64,000 nucleotides of DNA from Clostridium mobile (GCF_018918285.1 NZ_JAHLQF010000002.1:1054001-1118000), one strand, 5' to 3'. Numbered from the stretch's first letter, positions 44,408 to 53,189 are shown. Numbers and translations are program-made. The notes: generated by a model from the sequence alone, not told the origin.

Positions 44408-46027
44408 GTGCGCAGAGACAGAGTAAAGTATATATTTTTAGTTTTTATAATTTGTTTTATATATTTATTTGCAAGGGTATTTAATTTACAATATAAAGAA
44501 GCTGATGAATTAAGTGTTATAGCAGATTCTCAATATACTCAAAAGGAATGGGTGGAGGAGCTTAACTATAAATTGTTAGATTATAGTGGGAAAGACCTAT
44601 TAGAATATAATATAAAGTATAATGCTGTCATACTTCCAAGTACATTTATAAAAAATAATACAGAGTCGGAAAAGGAAGAGATGCTTAAATTACTATATAT
44701 ATTAAAAAATTATGATGAAGAATATGATTTAACAGAAGGTAAAATAAATAATATAAGCCAAAAATTATATTTTCCTATAGATAAAATAACTTATGAAAAA
44801 CTTAAAAGAATTAAAGGGGTAAAGGGGTTTTATGTTTATTCATATGAAGAAGTGGATAGAAGTGAAGGATGGAAAATAGAAAACTTAATAACTAATACAA
44901 GAAATATAGTTGATAATTCATTTAAAAAAGAAAATAGTTTAGAAATGTTTTTAAACAATAAGGTAAAAAATAATAAAAGGCCTTCTAAAGAATTCATATT
45001 AGACATGGATGGCAACATAAGTAGTAAGGAAAATGAAAAAGATTATTTAAATAATAAAAACATTATGCTCACTTTAGATAGGGATTTTCAAGATAAAATA
45101 AGAGAAGTTTTGAATAGTAAATATAATAAATATGAGCAAATTGGTGTGGTAGTAATGGAGAGTGAAACAGGTAACATAAAAGCAATGGTGCAAAAAAATG
45201 ACAAGTTACCTAATGTAAATATAGGTGCTGAAACATTGAATGGTTTTTTTCCAGGGTCCATTTTTAAGACCATAATACTAGAAGGAATACTAGAGGAGGG
45301 AAATATATCTCTAGATGATAAAATGACCTGTAGAGGACTTTACGAGGGAGGTAAAGACAAAAAAAATCCTGGGCATGGCACTTTAAGTGTTGAGGATGCT
45401 TTTGTAATTTCTTGTAATGATGTATACTCTCAACTAGGAAATAAATTAGGGGGAGAAAAAATATTAGAACTAATAGAGAAACAAAATATACTTTCCAAGG
45501 TGTTAGGCTTTGAAAGAGAACAAAGTGGAGCTTTAGAGAAGAAAGAATTAAAAATTGAAGATGGAAGTTTAGGTATTACAGCTATAGGACAAAATATAAG
45601 AATGACACCAATTCAGGCTATTGGAATAGTAAATACCATAGTAAATGATGGAGTGTATATAAAGCCTAGGCTTGTAGAAGGATTAGTAAATAAAAATGGA
45701 AGCATATATGAAAAGATGGAGAGTAGTAAATGGCAGGTTTTTTCAAAGGATACAGCCACTAAAATGAAAAGAGCAATGAATAGAGTTGTAAATGAAGGTA
45801 CTGGAAGAAGTGCTAGGGTAGAGGGGATAGAAGTTGGTGGGAAAACCGGTTCTACAGAAAGAATAGAAAATGGAGAAAAATATTCTGATGGATGGTTTAT
45901 TGGATACTTTAATAAAGATAGCAAGTATTATTCTACAGTTGTATTTGTGAAGGGAATAGATAAAGACAATGAAAGTGGAGGTAGCACTGCATCACCAATA
46001 TTCAGTGATATTGTAAAAATAAAATAA
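44408..46027 (+). CDS. class B penicillin-binding protein (PbpI/YrrR-like)
   Basis: 539 residues from GTG 44408 (a TTG at 44387 inside the terminator hairpin is less likely). One N-terminal membrane helix (about residues 7-24), a divergent dimerisation region lacking the usual RGxIxDRxG box, and a transpeptidase domain with PGSIFK (active Ser), SCND for SxN, and GGKTGSTE for KTG. Cross-links peptidoglycan. The same neighbour relation (mltG-trmR-trhP-udk-PBP) occurs in Bacillus. Confidence 0.87.
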   Translation: MRRDRVKYIFLVFIICFIYLFARVFNLQYKEADELSVIADSQYTQKEWVEELNYKLLDYSGKDLLEYNIKYNAVILPSTFIKNNTESEKEEMLKLLYILKNYDEEYDLTEGKINNISQKLYFPIDKITYEKLKRIKGVKGFYVYSYEEVDRSEGWKIENLITNTRNIVDNSFKKENSLEMFLNNKVKNNKRPSKEFILDMDGNISSKENEKDYLNNKNIMLTLDRDFQDKIREVLNSKYNKYEQIGVVVMESETGNIKAMVQKNDKLPNVNIGAETLNGFFPGSIFKTIILEGILEEGNISLDDKMTCRGLYEGGKDKKNPGHGTLSVEDAFVISCNDVYSQLGNKLGGEKILELIEKQNILSKVLGFEREQSGALEKKELKIEDGSLGITAIGQNIRMTPIQAIGIVNTIVNDGVYIKPRLVEGLVNKNGSIYEKMESSKWQVFSKDTATKMKRAMNRVVNEGTGRSARVEGIEVGGKTGSTERIENGEKYSDGWFIGYFNKDSKYYSTVVFVKGIDKDNESGGSTASPIFSDIVKIK

Positions 46028-46028
46028 A

Positions 46029-46071
46029 AAATTCCCTCCCGTATATACCATTTTAGGTAGGGAGGGGATTT
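46029..46071. terminator. bidirectional terminator between PBP and DUF4491 genes
   Basis: 12-bp stem AAATTCCCTCCC / GGGAGGGGATTT (one G-U) with inner TACC/GGTA; A-rich on the left, T-rich on the right. The strongest GC stem in this part. Confidence 0.9.
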
Positions 46072-46350
46072 TTATTTTTTAGGAAACCAGCCCTTTTTTA
46101 CTCTTTCACGTTGCTGTATAAGCTCGTGAATTCCCCATAAGAAAGTCACCCCAACAATTCCAAGAGAGCCTGATACTAAATCATTTTTAACTATGAAAGA
46201 TGAAAGAGTGCATAAGATTCCTACTATGAGAAATAATGGCCACAATTTAATTCCAAAATGATATTCACCTTTAATAACAATAATGTGTCCTAGACCAGTT
46301 GAAATTAACATAACTAGTCCGATAATTAAACCATAAAAATTTAAAGTCAT
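46072..46350 (-). CDS. DUF4491 family small membrane protein
   Basis: 92 residues from ATG 46350 (AGGTGA ten bases upstream; the ATG at 46371 has none). Three hydrophobic helices and a C-terminal basic tail: FYGLIIGLVMLISTGLGHIIVIKGEYHFG, PLFLIVGILCTLSSFIV, GVTFLWGIHELIQQRERVKKGWFPKK. The EYHFG and HELIQQ..RV.KGWFP blocks match my memory of DUF4491. Function unknown. Monocistronic. Confidence 0.7.
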   Translation of the reverse strand: MTLNFYGLIIGLVMLISTGLGHIIVIKGEYHFGIKLWPLFLIVGILCTLSSFIVKNDLVSGSLGIVGVTFLWGIHELIQQRERVKKGWFPKK

Positions 46351-46475
46351 TGCTATTTCACCTCGATTCAAAAGTGTATATTATATTTATTATACATTCA
46401 ATAAATTAGTATTAAAACCTATTTATAGGCAAATTGTTATAAATTTTATCATACTTTAAAAAACAGAACATATGT

Positions 46476-46504
46476 TTGATTTTTCGCGAAAAGAGTAGTA
46501 TAAT
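46476..46504 (+). promoter_or_regulatory. promoter with a 12-bp palindrome in its spacer
   Basis: TTGATT (46476-46481), 17-base spacer, TATAAT (46499-46504). TTTTCGCGAAAA (46481-46492) is a perfect palindrome between the two hexamers, the classic place for a repressor operator. Confidence 0.6.
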
Positions 46505-46540
46505 AATCTTATAGCTCAATATGAATCAGAGGTGTTAAAA

Positions 46541-46741
46541 ATGTATGATTACGTATTAAGAACATCTTTAACAGAGCATAAGATTATTGACATAATGTAT
46601 TTAAAAGGTAATGAAATTACACAAAGAAAAATAAAAGTCATTAAAATCAACGATAATAATATAGAAGCGTATTGTTATTTAAGAAATAATATAAGACACT
46701 TTAAAAAAGAAAATATACTTGCTGCAATGTATACCAACTAG
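46541..46741 (+). CDS. small WYL-like protein, 66 aa
   Basis: 66 residues from ATG 46541, six bases after AGAGGTG (a GTG at 46532 lies inside that site). The pattern IDIMYLKGNEITQRKIKVIKI ... EAYCYLRNNIRHFKKENILAA recalls the core of the WYL ligand-binding fold (beta strands ending in R-x-F-x-x-x-x-I), but without any DNA-binding domain. Weak family call by eye. A possible single-domain sensor or modulator. Confidence 0.55.
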   Translation: MYDYVLRTSLTEHKIIDIMYLKGNEITQRKIKVIKINDNNIEAYCYLRNNIRHFKKENILAAMYTN

Positions 46742-46742
46742 C

Positions 46743-46785
46743 ATGTATTTTCAATTAAATAAAAGATAAATTTTAGAAAATACAT
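46743..46785 (+). other. hairpin just after the WYL-like gene
   Basis: Perfect 10-bp arms ATGTATTTTC / GAAAATACAT around a 23-base loop, starting two bases after the stop; no U tract follows. A transcript 3'-end stabiliser is possible. Confidence 0.45.
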
Positions 46786-46936
46786 ATCTGAATAATCTTA
46801 TAATATGGTATACTTAAATTAGACATTTTTTTAGCAATACAACTATAGGTAAGGTATATTTATATCAAAGACAGCTTTTTATAGTGTTTATATGACATAA
46901 TTTTACTTTATCTTAATTTTAAAAAGGAGCAAGTTT

Positions 46937-48280
46937 ATGAAGGGAGATATGACAAAAGGGAGTGCATCAAAGCTACTTGTATCTTTTGCAGTTCCTATGA
47001 TGCTTGGAAATATATTTCAACAATTGTATAACACTGTTGATTCTGTTATAGTAGGGAGATTTGTAGGAAAAGAAGCATTGGCGGCTGTTGGTGTTGCCAA
47101 TCCAATTATGTCCATTGTAATTTTCTTTATTGTAGGAATTTGTATGGGTGCTTTGGTGCTTATGGCAGAATTTTTTGGTGCAGAGGAGAAGGACAAACTA
47201 AAGAGAGAAGTATCTACATCGCTGATTATTGGAACAATATTTACTTTAGTGTTATCTATAGTGAGTATAATGTTGTCGAAAACTATTCTTATATTAACTC
47301 AAACTCCTGAAAATATAATCAATGATGCGGATGCATATCTAAAAATAATATTTATTGGACTTATATTTTCTTTTTTATATAATTTTTACTCTTCAGCCTT
47401 AAGAGCAACTGGAGATTCAAGAACTCCTGTATTTTTTTTGGTTATTTCAGCAATAATTAATGTTATTTTAGACATTGTTTTTGTGGTGGTTTTCAATTGG
47501 GGCGTAGTTGGTGCTGCAATTGCAACTGTTGTGGCGCAGGCAATATCAGCGATACTTTGCATACTATATATTTATTTCAAAATACCAATATTGCGTCTTA
47601 AAAGGAATGAATTAATTGTTGATAAAGGGCTTTTAAAAGCAACTATAAATTACAGTTGGGTTTCCGCTACACAGCAAACTTGTTTATATGTTGGTAAATT
47701 ATTAGTACAGGGAGTGGTTAATTCTTTTGGAACAAATGCAATTGCTGCATTTAGCGCTGTTACAAGAATAGATGCCTTTGCATTGGCACCAGGAGGCAGT
47801 ATTGCCGACGCTGTTACTACATATACAGCTCAAAATAATGGTGCAGGAAGACAAGACAGAATAAAGGAAGGATATAAGAAAGGTAATGTAATTATTATTG
47901 TATACTGCTTTATTGTAACTACACTTATTTTCTTTGGAGCTGACATAATAATGAAGTTTTTTGTGTCGGAATCTGAAAGAGAGGTTATTTTAATCGGCGT
48001 TGATTATCTAAAAACAATGTCATTATTTTATGTAGTTTCAGGACTTTGTAATGTGTTCCAAGGATTATTTCGTGGAGTGGGAGAACTACGCGTAACTTTA
48101 TTTGCTACCCTTCTTCAAATATCTATTAGGGTTGTTCTTTCCTATATGCTTGCACCTTATTTAGGTGTAACAAGTGTCTGCTATGCAGTTATTATAGGTT
48201 GGATATTTATGATTTGTTATGAAGGAATGGCATATAGGAAATATGTATATAAAATTAATCAGGTTTCCTTGAAAGAGTAA
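46937..48280 (+). CDS. MATE family efflux transporter
   Basis: 447 residues, twelve hydrophobic helices in two related halves. MTKGSASKLLVSFAVPMMLGNIFQQLYNTVDSVIVGRFVG is the MATE N-terminal block, with the second-half counterpart around QGVVNSFGTNAIAAFSAVTRIDAFALAP. Exports cationic drugs or metabolites using Na+ or H+. Monocistronic, AAAGGAG ribosome site, terminator at about 48327-48353. Substrate not predictable. Confidence 0.9.
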   Translation: MKGDMTKGSASKLLVSFAVPMMLGNIFQQLYNTVDSVIVGRFVGKEALAAVGVANPIMSIVIFFIVGICMGALVLMAEFFGAEEKDKLKREVSTSLIIGTIFTLVLSIVSIMLSKTILILTQTPENIINDADAYLKIIFIGLIFSFLYNFYSSALRATGDSRTPVFFLVISAIINVILDIVFVVVFNWGVVGAAIATVVAQAISAILCILYIYFKIPILRLKRNELIVDKGLLKATINYSWVSATQQTCLYVGKLLVQGVVNSFGTNAIAAFSAVTRIDAFALAPGGSIADAVTTYTAQNNGAGRQDRIKEGYKKGNVIIIVYCFIVTTLIFFGADIIMKFFVSESEREVILIGVDYLKTMSLFYVVSGLCNVFQGLFRGVGELRVTLFATLLQISIRVVLSYMLAPYLGVTSVCYAVIIGWIFMICYEGMAYRKYVYKINQVSLKE

Positions 48281-48325
48281 ATTAAAAACATTTATATTAA
48301 AATAATGAATTGAAATAGAAATCCC

Positions 48326-48354
48326 TAGGATTAATCGGGGATTTTTATTTCGCA
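48326..48354 (+). terminator. terminator after the MATE gene
   Basis: AAATCCC / GGGATTT stem around a GATTAATC loop followed by a T5 run. Confidence 0.7.
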
Positions 48355-48527
48355 TAGAAAAATAAGTAAATATTTAAAAGAAAAATTAAATACTAGAAAC
48401 AAAGAAATATATATGAAAAGCTAAATTGCATTGATTTTACTAACTTGTAAAAAAAATATAGGTAAATAGGAACTAAAATTACAGTTTTTGAATAATATAA
48501 TAATAAGCACTATTTGGAGGAACAAAT

Positions 48528-49229
48528 GTGTTATTCATTAATAATTTACTAAACCTATTAAGTGATAGTATTTTACTAACTGCCTATGTAAGTGGAAGAA
48601 ATTCCTTTCCCCAACCCTTAGATGAAAAAGAAGAGGAATACTATTTAACTAAATTAAAAGAAGATGGAGATCTCAATGCAAAAAATATATTAATCGAAAG
48701 AAACTTAAGATTAGTTGCTCATATAGTGAAGAAATATTCCTATCCAGGAAAAGATATGGACGACTTGATTTCTATAGGGACCGTAGGTTTAATTAAGGCC
48801 ATCGATTCATTCAATACTAATAAAGGAACAAGACTTGCTACTTATGCCGCTAAGTGTATTGAAAATGAAATATTAATGTTAATTAGAAATAATAAAAAGA
48901 CTAAGGGAGAAGTATATCTTCAAGACCCTATAGGTGTTGATAAAGAAGGCAATGAAATATCTCTTATGGATGTGCTTAGCTATGAGGAAGATTCTATAGT
49001 AGAGATGGTAGAGCATAAAATACAGGTGAAAAAATTGTATAATAAAATATGCAATTGTCTCTTAGAAAGAGAAAGATCTGTTATTGAAATGAGATATGGA
49101 CTTGTAGATGGTAAACCTAAAACTCAAAGAGAAATAGCGGTAATATTGGGTATATCAAGATCTTATGTATCTAGAATTGAAAAAAGGGCATTAAAAAAAC
49201 TTTACAAAGAATTAAACAATAAGGTATAA
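48528..49229 (+). CDS. sigK: RNA polymerase sporulation sigma factor SigK
   Basis: 233 residues, GTG start behind GGAGG. Late mother-cell sigma factor. N-terminal hydrophobic pro-sequence (MLFINNLLNLLSDSILLTAYVSGRNSFPQPL), region 2 (NLRLVAHIVKKYSYPGKDMDDLISIGTVGLIKAIDSF), region 4 helix-turn-helix (TQREIAVILGISRSYVSRIEKRALKKL). The reading frame is continuous: no skin-type element interrupts it. Paralogous to sigE at 56566; assignment rests on the SigK-like N-terminus and isolated locus. Confidence 0.9.
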   Translation: MLFINNLLNLLSDSILLTAYVSGRNSFPQPLDEKEEEYYLTKLKEDGDLNAKNILIERNLRLVAHIVKKYSYPGKDMDDLISIGTVGLIKAIDSFNTNKGTRLATYAAKCIENEILMLIRNNKKTKGEVYLQDPIGVDKEGNEISLMDVLSYEEDSIVEMVEHKIQVKKLYNKICNCLLERERSVIEMRYGLVDGKPKTQREIAVILGISRSYVSRIEKRALKKLYKELNNKV

Positions 49230-49324
49230 AAATGTATTAAGCACTAGCAATTCTTGTAATTTTATTATAAAATTAAATTGGTAATAAAATATAATTAATG
49301 AATAGTATACCATAGGAGAAAAAA

Positions 49325-50098
49325 ATGAAATATACTGGACTTTTAGGAAAAAATATAGGGTATTCTCAATCTCCTCAAATTCATAACAATTATTATAGAA
49401 TTAACAATATTGACTTTTATTATAAAATCTTTGATATTGATGAGAAAGATATATCAGATTTTATAGATAATCTCAAGGAAAATGACATACTAGGTTTTAA
49501 TATAACTATACCCTATAAGAGAGTAATATTGAACTACTTAAAAAAAGTAAAATATCCTGCAGATAAAATAGGAGCAGTTAATACAGTGGTTTTAACTGAA
49601 GAAGGATTAGTAGGATACAATACAGATTATTATGGTTTTTTAGAAAGCTTAAAAATAAATGAAATAAATTTATATGATAAAAAAGCTCTTATAATTGGTA
49701 ATGGAGGAGCAGCTAAATGTGTTTATGAAGCACTTGTAACTTTAACCTTAGGTAGTATAGATATGGTGAGTAGAAGTATTATTAAAGATAAGGATGAATT
49801 TAAAAATATTAATAAATTTTTAATCTTAGGAGAAGAAAATGATTATTCGCCTTACCATATAATAATAAATTGTACACCAGTGGGTGGAGAAAATTATAAA
49901 GATATTTCACCAATAAATCTTGGTGAAATTAATGAAAATTTAATAATTTATGATTTAAATTACTCGCCAAGTAAAACTAAGCTATTAAAAGAAGGAGAGC
50001 TTCTAGGAGCTAAAATAATTAACGGAGAACTCATGCTTAAATTACAAGCGTACAAAGCAATAGAAATTTGGAAACAACATAGGTTAGAGAGGAGATAA
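49325..50098 (+). CDS. aroE: shikimate dehydrogenase
   Basis: 257 residues. Reduces 3-dehydroshikimate to shikimate with NADPH in chorismate synthesis. GKNIGYSQSPQIHN (substrate-binding Ser region), NITIPYKR (catalytic Lys segment), GAVNTVV, NTDYYGF, IIGNGGAAKCVYEAL (nucleotide loop) and INGELMLKLQAYKAIEIWK. Slightly short but complete. pilT follows six bases later, an unusual partner. Confidence 0.93.
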   Translation: MKYTGLLGKNIGYSQSPQIHNNYYRINNIDFYYKIFDIDEKDISDFIDNLKENDILGFNITIPYKRVILNYLKKVKYPADKIGAVNTVVLTEEGLVGYNTDYYGFLESLKINEINLYDKKALIIGNGGAAKCVYEALVTLTLGSIDMVSRSIIKDKDEFKNINKFLILGEENDYSPYHIIINCTPVGGENYKDISPINLGEINENLIIYDLNYSPSKTKLLKEGELLGAKIINGELMLKLQAYKAIEIWKQHRLERR

Positions 50099-50103
50099 TT
50101 AAC

Positions 50104-51159
50104 TTGGTATCTTTAAATAGTTTGTTAGAAACCACAATCAAAGAAAAGGCGTCTGATTTACACATCACTGTTGGTGTATCACCAGTGATTAGGGTAAATG
50201 GTGATTTGAAAAACATAGGAGAGGACAAATTAACCCCAATAGAGACTGAAAAATATGTTAGAGAAATTTTAGGTGACTTATATGAAGAATATATGCTGAA
50301 AGGTGAAATTGATACATCTTTTTCAGTATCTGGACTAGGAAGATTTAGGGTAAATGTTTTTAAACAACGAGGCAGTGATGCGGCTGCAATAAGAGTAGTA
50401 GGACTTAAAGTTCCAACAATAGGAGAATTGAATTTACCACCAGTGATAACTAATTTAACTAATAAACAAAGAGGATTAGTATTGGTAACTGGACCTACTG
50501 GTAGTGGTAAGAGTACAACTTTAGCAGCAATGATAAATGAAATTAATTCTAACAGAGCAGCTCATATAGTTACACTAGAAGATCCAATAGAATATTTACA
50601 TAAGCATAACAAATCCATAATCAATCAAAGAGAAATAGGTAAGGATAGTAAAAGTTATGCTAATGCACTAAAATCCGTTTTAAGAGAGGATCCAGATGTT
50701 ATACTAGTAGGAGAAATGAGAGATCTTGAGACTATTTCTATTGCTCTAACAGCTGCAGAAACCGGTCATTTAGTATTTTCAACCCTTCATACTATAGGAG
50801 CAGCTAAGACTATAGATAGAATTATAGATGTTTTCCCTCCTTATCAACAGCAGCAAATAAAAATACAACTTTCTGCAGTGTTAAAAGGAGTAATATCACA
50901 ACAATTAATTCCAAGAGCTGATGGCAATGGAAGAATTGCTGCATTTGAAGTTATGGTTTCTACTCATGGAATACAGAATTTAATAAGAGAAGGGAAGACG
51001 CATCAAATAGAGTCTTCAATACAAACAGGTGGGAAATATGGAATGAAAACTATGGATATGTCCATATCTGAAATAATAAAAAAAGGACTTATAAGTAAAG
51101 AAGATGCTATTGCGTATTCTGTAGATAGAGAAATGTTAAGCAGATTAATTAATTTATAA
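50104..51159 (+). CDS. pilT: type IV pilus retraction ATPase PilT
   Basis: 351 residues, TTG start behind AGAGGAG. Hexameric AAA-like motor that retracts type IV pili. N-terminal PAS-like domain (SDLHITVGVSPVIRVNG), Walker A GPTGSGKSTT (about 130-139), Asp box VTLEDPIEYLH, Walker B LREDPDVILVGEMRD with AAETGHLVFSTLHT, and the His box. No other pil gene lies in the window; clostridial pilT genes are often separate from the pilus operon. Confidence 0.95.
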   Translation: MVSLNSLLETTIKEKASDLHITVGVSPVIRVNGDLKNIGEDKLTPIETEKYVREILGDLYEEYMLKGEIDTSFSVSGLGRFRVNVFKQRGSDAAAIRVVGLKVPTIGELNLPPVITNLTNKQRGLVLVTGPTGSGKSTTLAAMINEINSNRAAHIVTLEDPIEYLHKHNKSIINQREIGKDSKSYANALKSVLREDPDVILVGEMRDLETISIALTAAETGHLVFSTLHTIGAAKTIDRIIDVFPPYQQQQIKIQLSAVLKGVISQQLIPRADGNGRIAAFEVMVSTHGIQNLIREGKTHQIESSIQTGGKYGMKTMDMSISEIIKKGLISKEDAIAYSVDREMLSRLINL

Positions 51160-51166
51160 GAAATAA

Positions 51167-51198
51167 AAAAGAGAGGTAGTTAGAACTATCTCTCTTTA
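51167..51198. terminator. bidirectional terminator after pilT
   Basis: 14-bp stem AAAGAGAGGTAGTT / AACTATCTCTCTTT with an AG loop (opening to a tetraloop); T6 tract in the minus direction, so it ends the small-ORF transcript best. Confidence 0.75.
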
Positions 51199-51203
51199 AT
51201 TTG

Positions 51204-51335
51204 TTAAAATACAGTATAATCGTACATCTTTAAACAATATTGGTTGTAGAGCTTGTTTATTTTTTGACTATATAAATATTTTCGTACTTTTTTATTGTTA
51301 ACCATTTTTATATTTTTTTTACTATACTTTCTCAT
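51204..51335 (-). CDS. small basic peptide, 43 aa
   Basis: ATG 51335 has a strong GGAGGGG five bases upstream. The 43-residue product is very basic (KKNIKMVNNKKVRKYLY and QKINKLYNQY) with one Cys and no membrane helix. It ends just before the bidirectional terminator, which has a T6 tract in this direction. The site and terminator argue for real expression. Unknown; RNA binding or ribosome association is possible from charge alone. Confidence 0.5.
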   Translation of the reverse strand: MRKYSKKNIKMVNNKKVRKYLYSQKINKLYNQYCLKMYDYTVF

Positions 51336-51378
51336 AATTACCCCTCCTAATTTCTGAAAATAAAGAAATATGAAGGGT

Positions 51379-51450
51379 CTACCAGAAAGATTCATCTTTT
51401 TTATGCAATTTTCTTAAATCTAAAAAATATATAGAATGAAAGTATCTCAT
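51379..51450 (-). CDS. very short ORF upstream of the basic peptide, 23 aa
   Basis: ATG 51450 lies eight bases after an AAAGGGGG run; the product MRYFHSIYFLDLRKLHKKDESFW stops 43 bases before the next ATG (peptide written here in full is 23 residues: MRYFHSIYFLDL plus RKLHKKDESFW). Together with the 43-residue ORF it makes a small two-cistron minus-strand unit divergent from the glycosyltransferase. Low certainty because of its size. Confidence 0.35.
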   Translation of the reverse strand: MRYFHSIYFLDLRKLHKKDESFW

Positions 51451-51737
51451 CGTTTTAGCCCCCTTTAATGGCGCCATGGAATGGATATTTATTTACTTAT
51501 ATGATATCATATATAATTGAGAAATTCAAAGTTGATAATATTGCATAATGAGTTACTTATTCACACCTATTTTTTATATATTTAAATGATTATTATTTTC
51601 TTCAATGTTCCTATTAAATCCTTAAATTTAGCTATATGTGCAATAATTATTTAATTAATTGTAAATAATTAATGCATATATATAGTAATTATGAAATTTT
51701 TGTGCTAAAATAACTGTGAATTAGGGGGGAATATTAA
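51451..51737. other. intergenic region, divergent promoters
   Basis: AT-rich. On the minus strand TTGAAT and TATCAT spaced by 17 bases (about 51491-51527) could start the small-ORF transcript. A 10-bp ATATGATATCATAT-type palindrome lies at about 51498-51511. GGGGGG at 51724-51729 is the ribosome site of the glycosyltransferase. Nothing else recognised. Confidence 0.4.
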
Positions 51738-53018
51738 ATGGAAATTATAAATAGCTTAATTCTCGAAGTATCAAAAGTAGCAACCTATATAGTATACATA
51801 ATTTCTATGTACTATTTGTTTATTTCCTTTTTCGGATTGTGGAGAAGAAAGGATGAAGAGGAAATTCCGCCGAAGAAGAGCTTCGCGTTAGTAATCGCAG
51901 CTCACAATGAAGAGATAGTTATAGGCAACACCGTTCAAAGTTTATTGGACATAGATTATCCACGAGAGTTATATGACATATATGTTATAGCAGATAATTG
52001 TACAGATAGAACAGCACATAGAGCTAGAGAAAAAGGTGCTTTTGTCTATGAGAGGAATAATATCAAAAAAGTGGGTAAAGGATATGCTTTAGAATGGATG
52101 TTTGATAAACTATTCAAAATGGATAAAAAATATGATGCTGTAGCTATTTTCGACGCTGATAACTTAGTACATAAGAATTTTTTAAGAGAAATTAATAAAA
52201 AGATGTGCAAAAATTATAAGGTGGTTCAAGGCTACCTTGATAGTAAGAATCCTGTAGACACCTGGATTACTGGCAGCTATTCAATTGCATTCTGGACATC
52301 AAATAGAATGTTCCAACTTTCAAGAAGCAATTTAGGATTGTCAAATCAGCTGGGGGGTACAGGATTTTGTATCGACATAGATGTGCTTAAAGAACTAGGA
52401 TGGGGAGCTACATGCCTAACAGAAGATTTAGAGTTTACTTGTAAACTGGTGCTAAACGGTTACAAGGTAGGATGGGCTCATGATGCAATAATATATGACG
52501 AAAAACCGCTAACATTAAAACATTCATGGGCTCAAAGAAGAAGATGGATGCAAGGTTTTGCTGATGTATCCCATAGATATTTTTTTAAGCTAATAAAAAG
52601 GTCAATAAGAAAATTTGATTTTAAAGCATTAGATTGTGCATTATATACTATTCAACCAATAGTTATAATATTAACTGGTTTTTCAATGGTGGCATCAATC
52701 TTTAATTATTTAGTAAGAGCTTATAACTTAATGATTAATTTTAATACACATATAAATATTTATTCTATGAACTTTAAATTAGTGGCGTTACTTGGTATAT
52801 TGGTATCAATTATGCAATTTATTTATACACCTTTCATATTGCTATTGGATAAAAAATTAAGCCCTAAAATATTTTGGTATTACTTAATTTATCCTATATA
52901 TACAATAACTTGGTTACCAATATCAATTCAAGGTATTTTAAGGAAAAATGATAAGGTATGGAGTCATACTCCTCACACGAGGGATGTACACATTAATGAA
53001 CTAGAAAAAGCCAATTAA
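51738..53018 (+). CDS. family 2 membrane glycosyltransferase
   Basis: 426 residues, processive GT2 type. One N-terminal helix (about 11-32), cytoplasmic GT-A domain with ALVIAAHNEEIVIGNTVQSLL, VIADNCTDRTA, AIFDADNLVHKNF (DxD), LTEDLEF (TED) and QRRRWMQGF (QxxRW), then three or so C-terminal helices. This set occurs in cellulose synthase, hyaluronan and N-acetylglucosamine polymerising enzymes. Monocistronic, so the polymer is unknown. Confidence 0.87.
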   Translation: MEIINSLILEVSKVATYIVYIISMYYLFISFFGLWRRKDEEEIPPKKSFALVIAAHNEEIVIGNTVQSLLDIDYPRELYDIYVIADNCTDRTAHRAREKGAFVYERNNIKKVGKGYALEWMFDKLFKMDKKYDAVAIFDADNLVHKNFLREINKKMCKNYKVVQGYLDSKNPVDTWITGSYSIAFWTSNRMFQLSRSNLGLSNQLGGTGFCIDIDVLKELGWGATCLTEDLEFTCKLVLNGYKVGWAHDAIIYDEKPLTLKHSWAQRRRWMQGFADVSHRYFFKLIKRSIRKFDFKALDCALYTIQPIVIILTGFSMVASIFNYLVRAYNLMINFNTHINIYSMNFKLVALLGILVSIMQFIYTPFILLLDKKLSPKIFWYYLIYPIYTITWLPISIQGILRKNDKVWSHTPHTRDVHINELEKAN

Positions 53019-53046
53019 AAGAAAGATTTCATAATCTTTCTTTTTT
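53017..53046 (+). terminator. terminator of the glycosyltransferase gene
   Basis: Perfect 12-bp stem AAAAGAAAGATT / AATCTTTCTTTT with a 4-base loop and T6; its 5' arm includes the stop codon. Confidence 0.85.
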
Positions 53047-53189
53047 CGTTAAAAAATATGTATATTAATGTATATATTTTTTAAATAAGGCTGAAATATA
53101 GGTTAAATTTTTTTCTGCTTTTAGAGGAAAAAACTCTTTTTTGTTGAATATATAACTTAACGGTTCTCTTTAAGGAGGTTGTGGATAAC

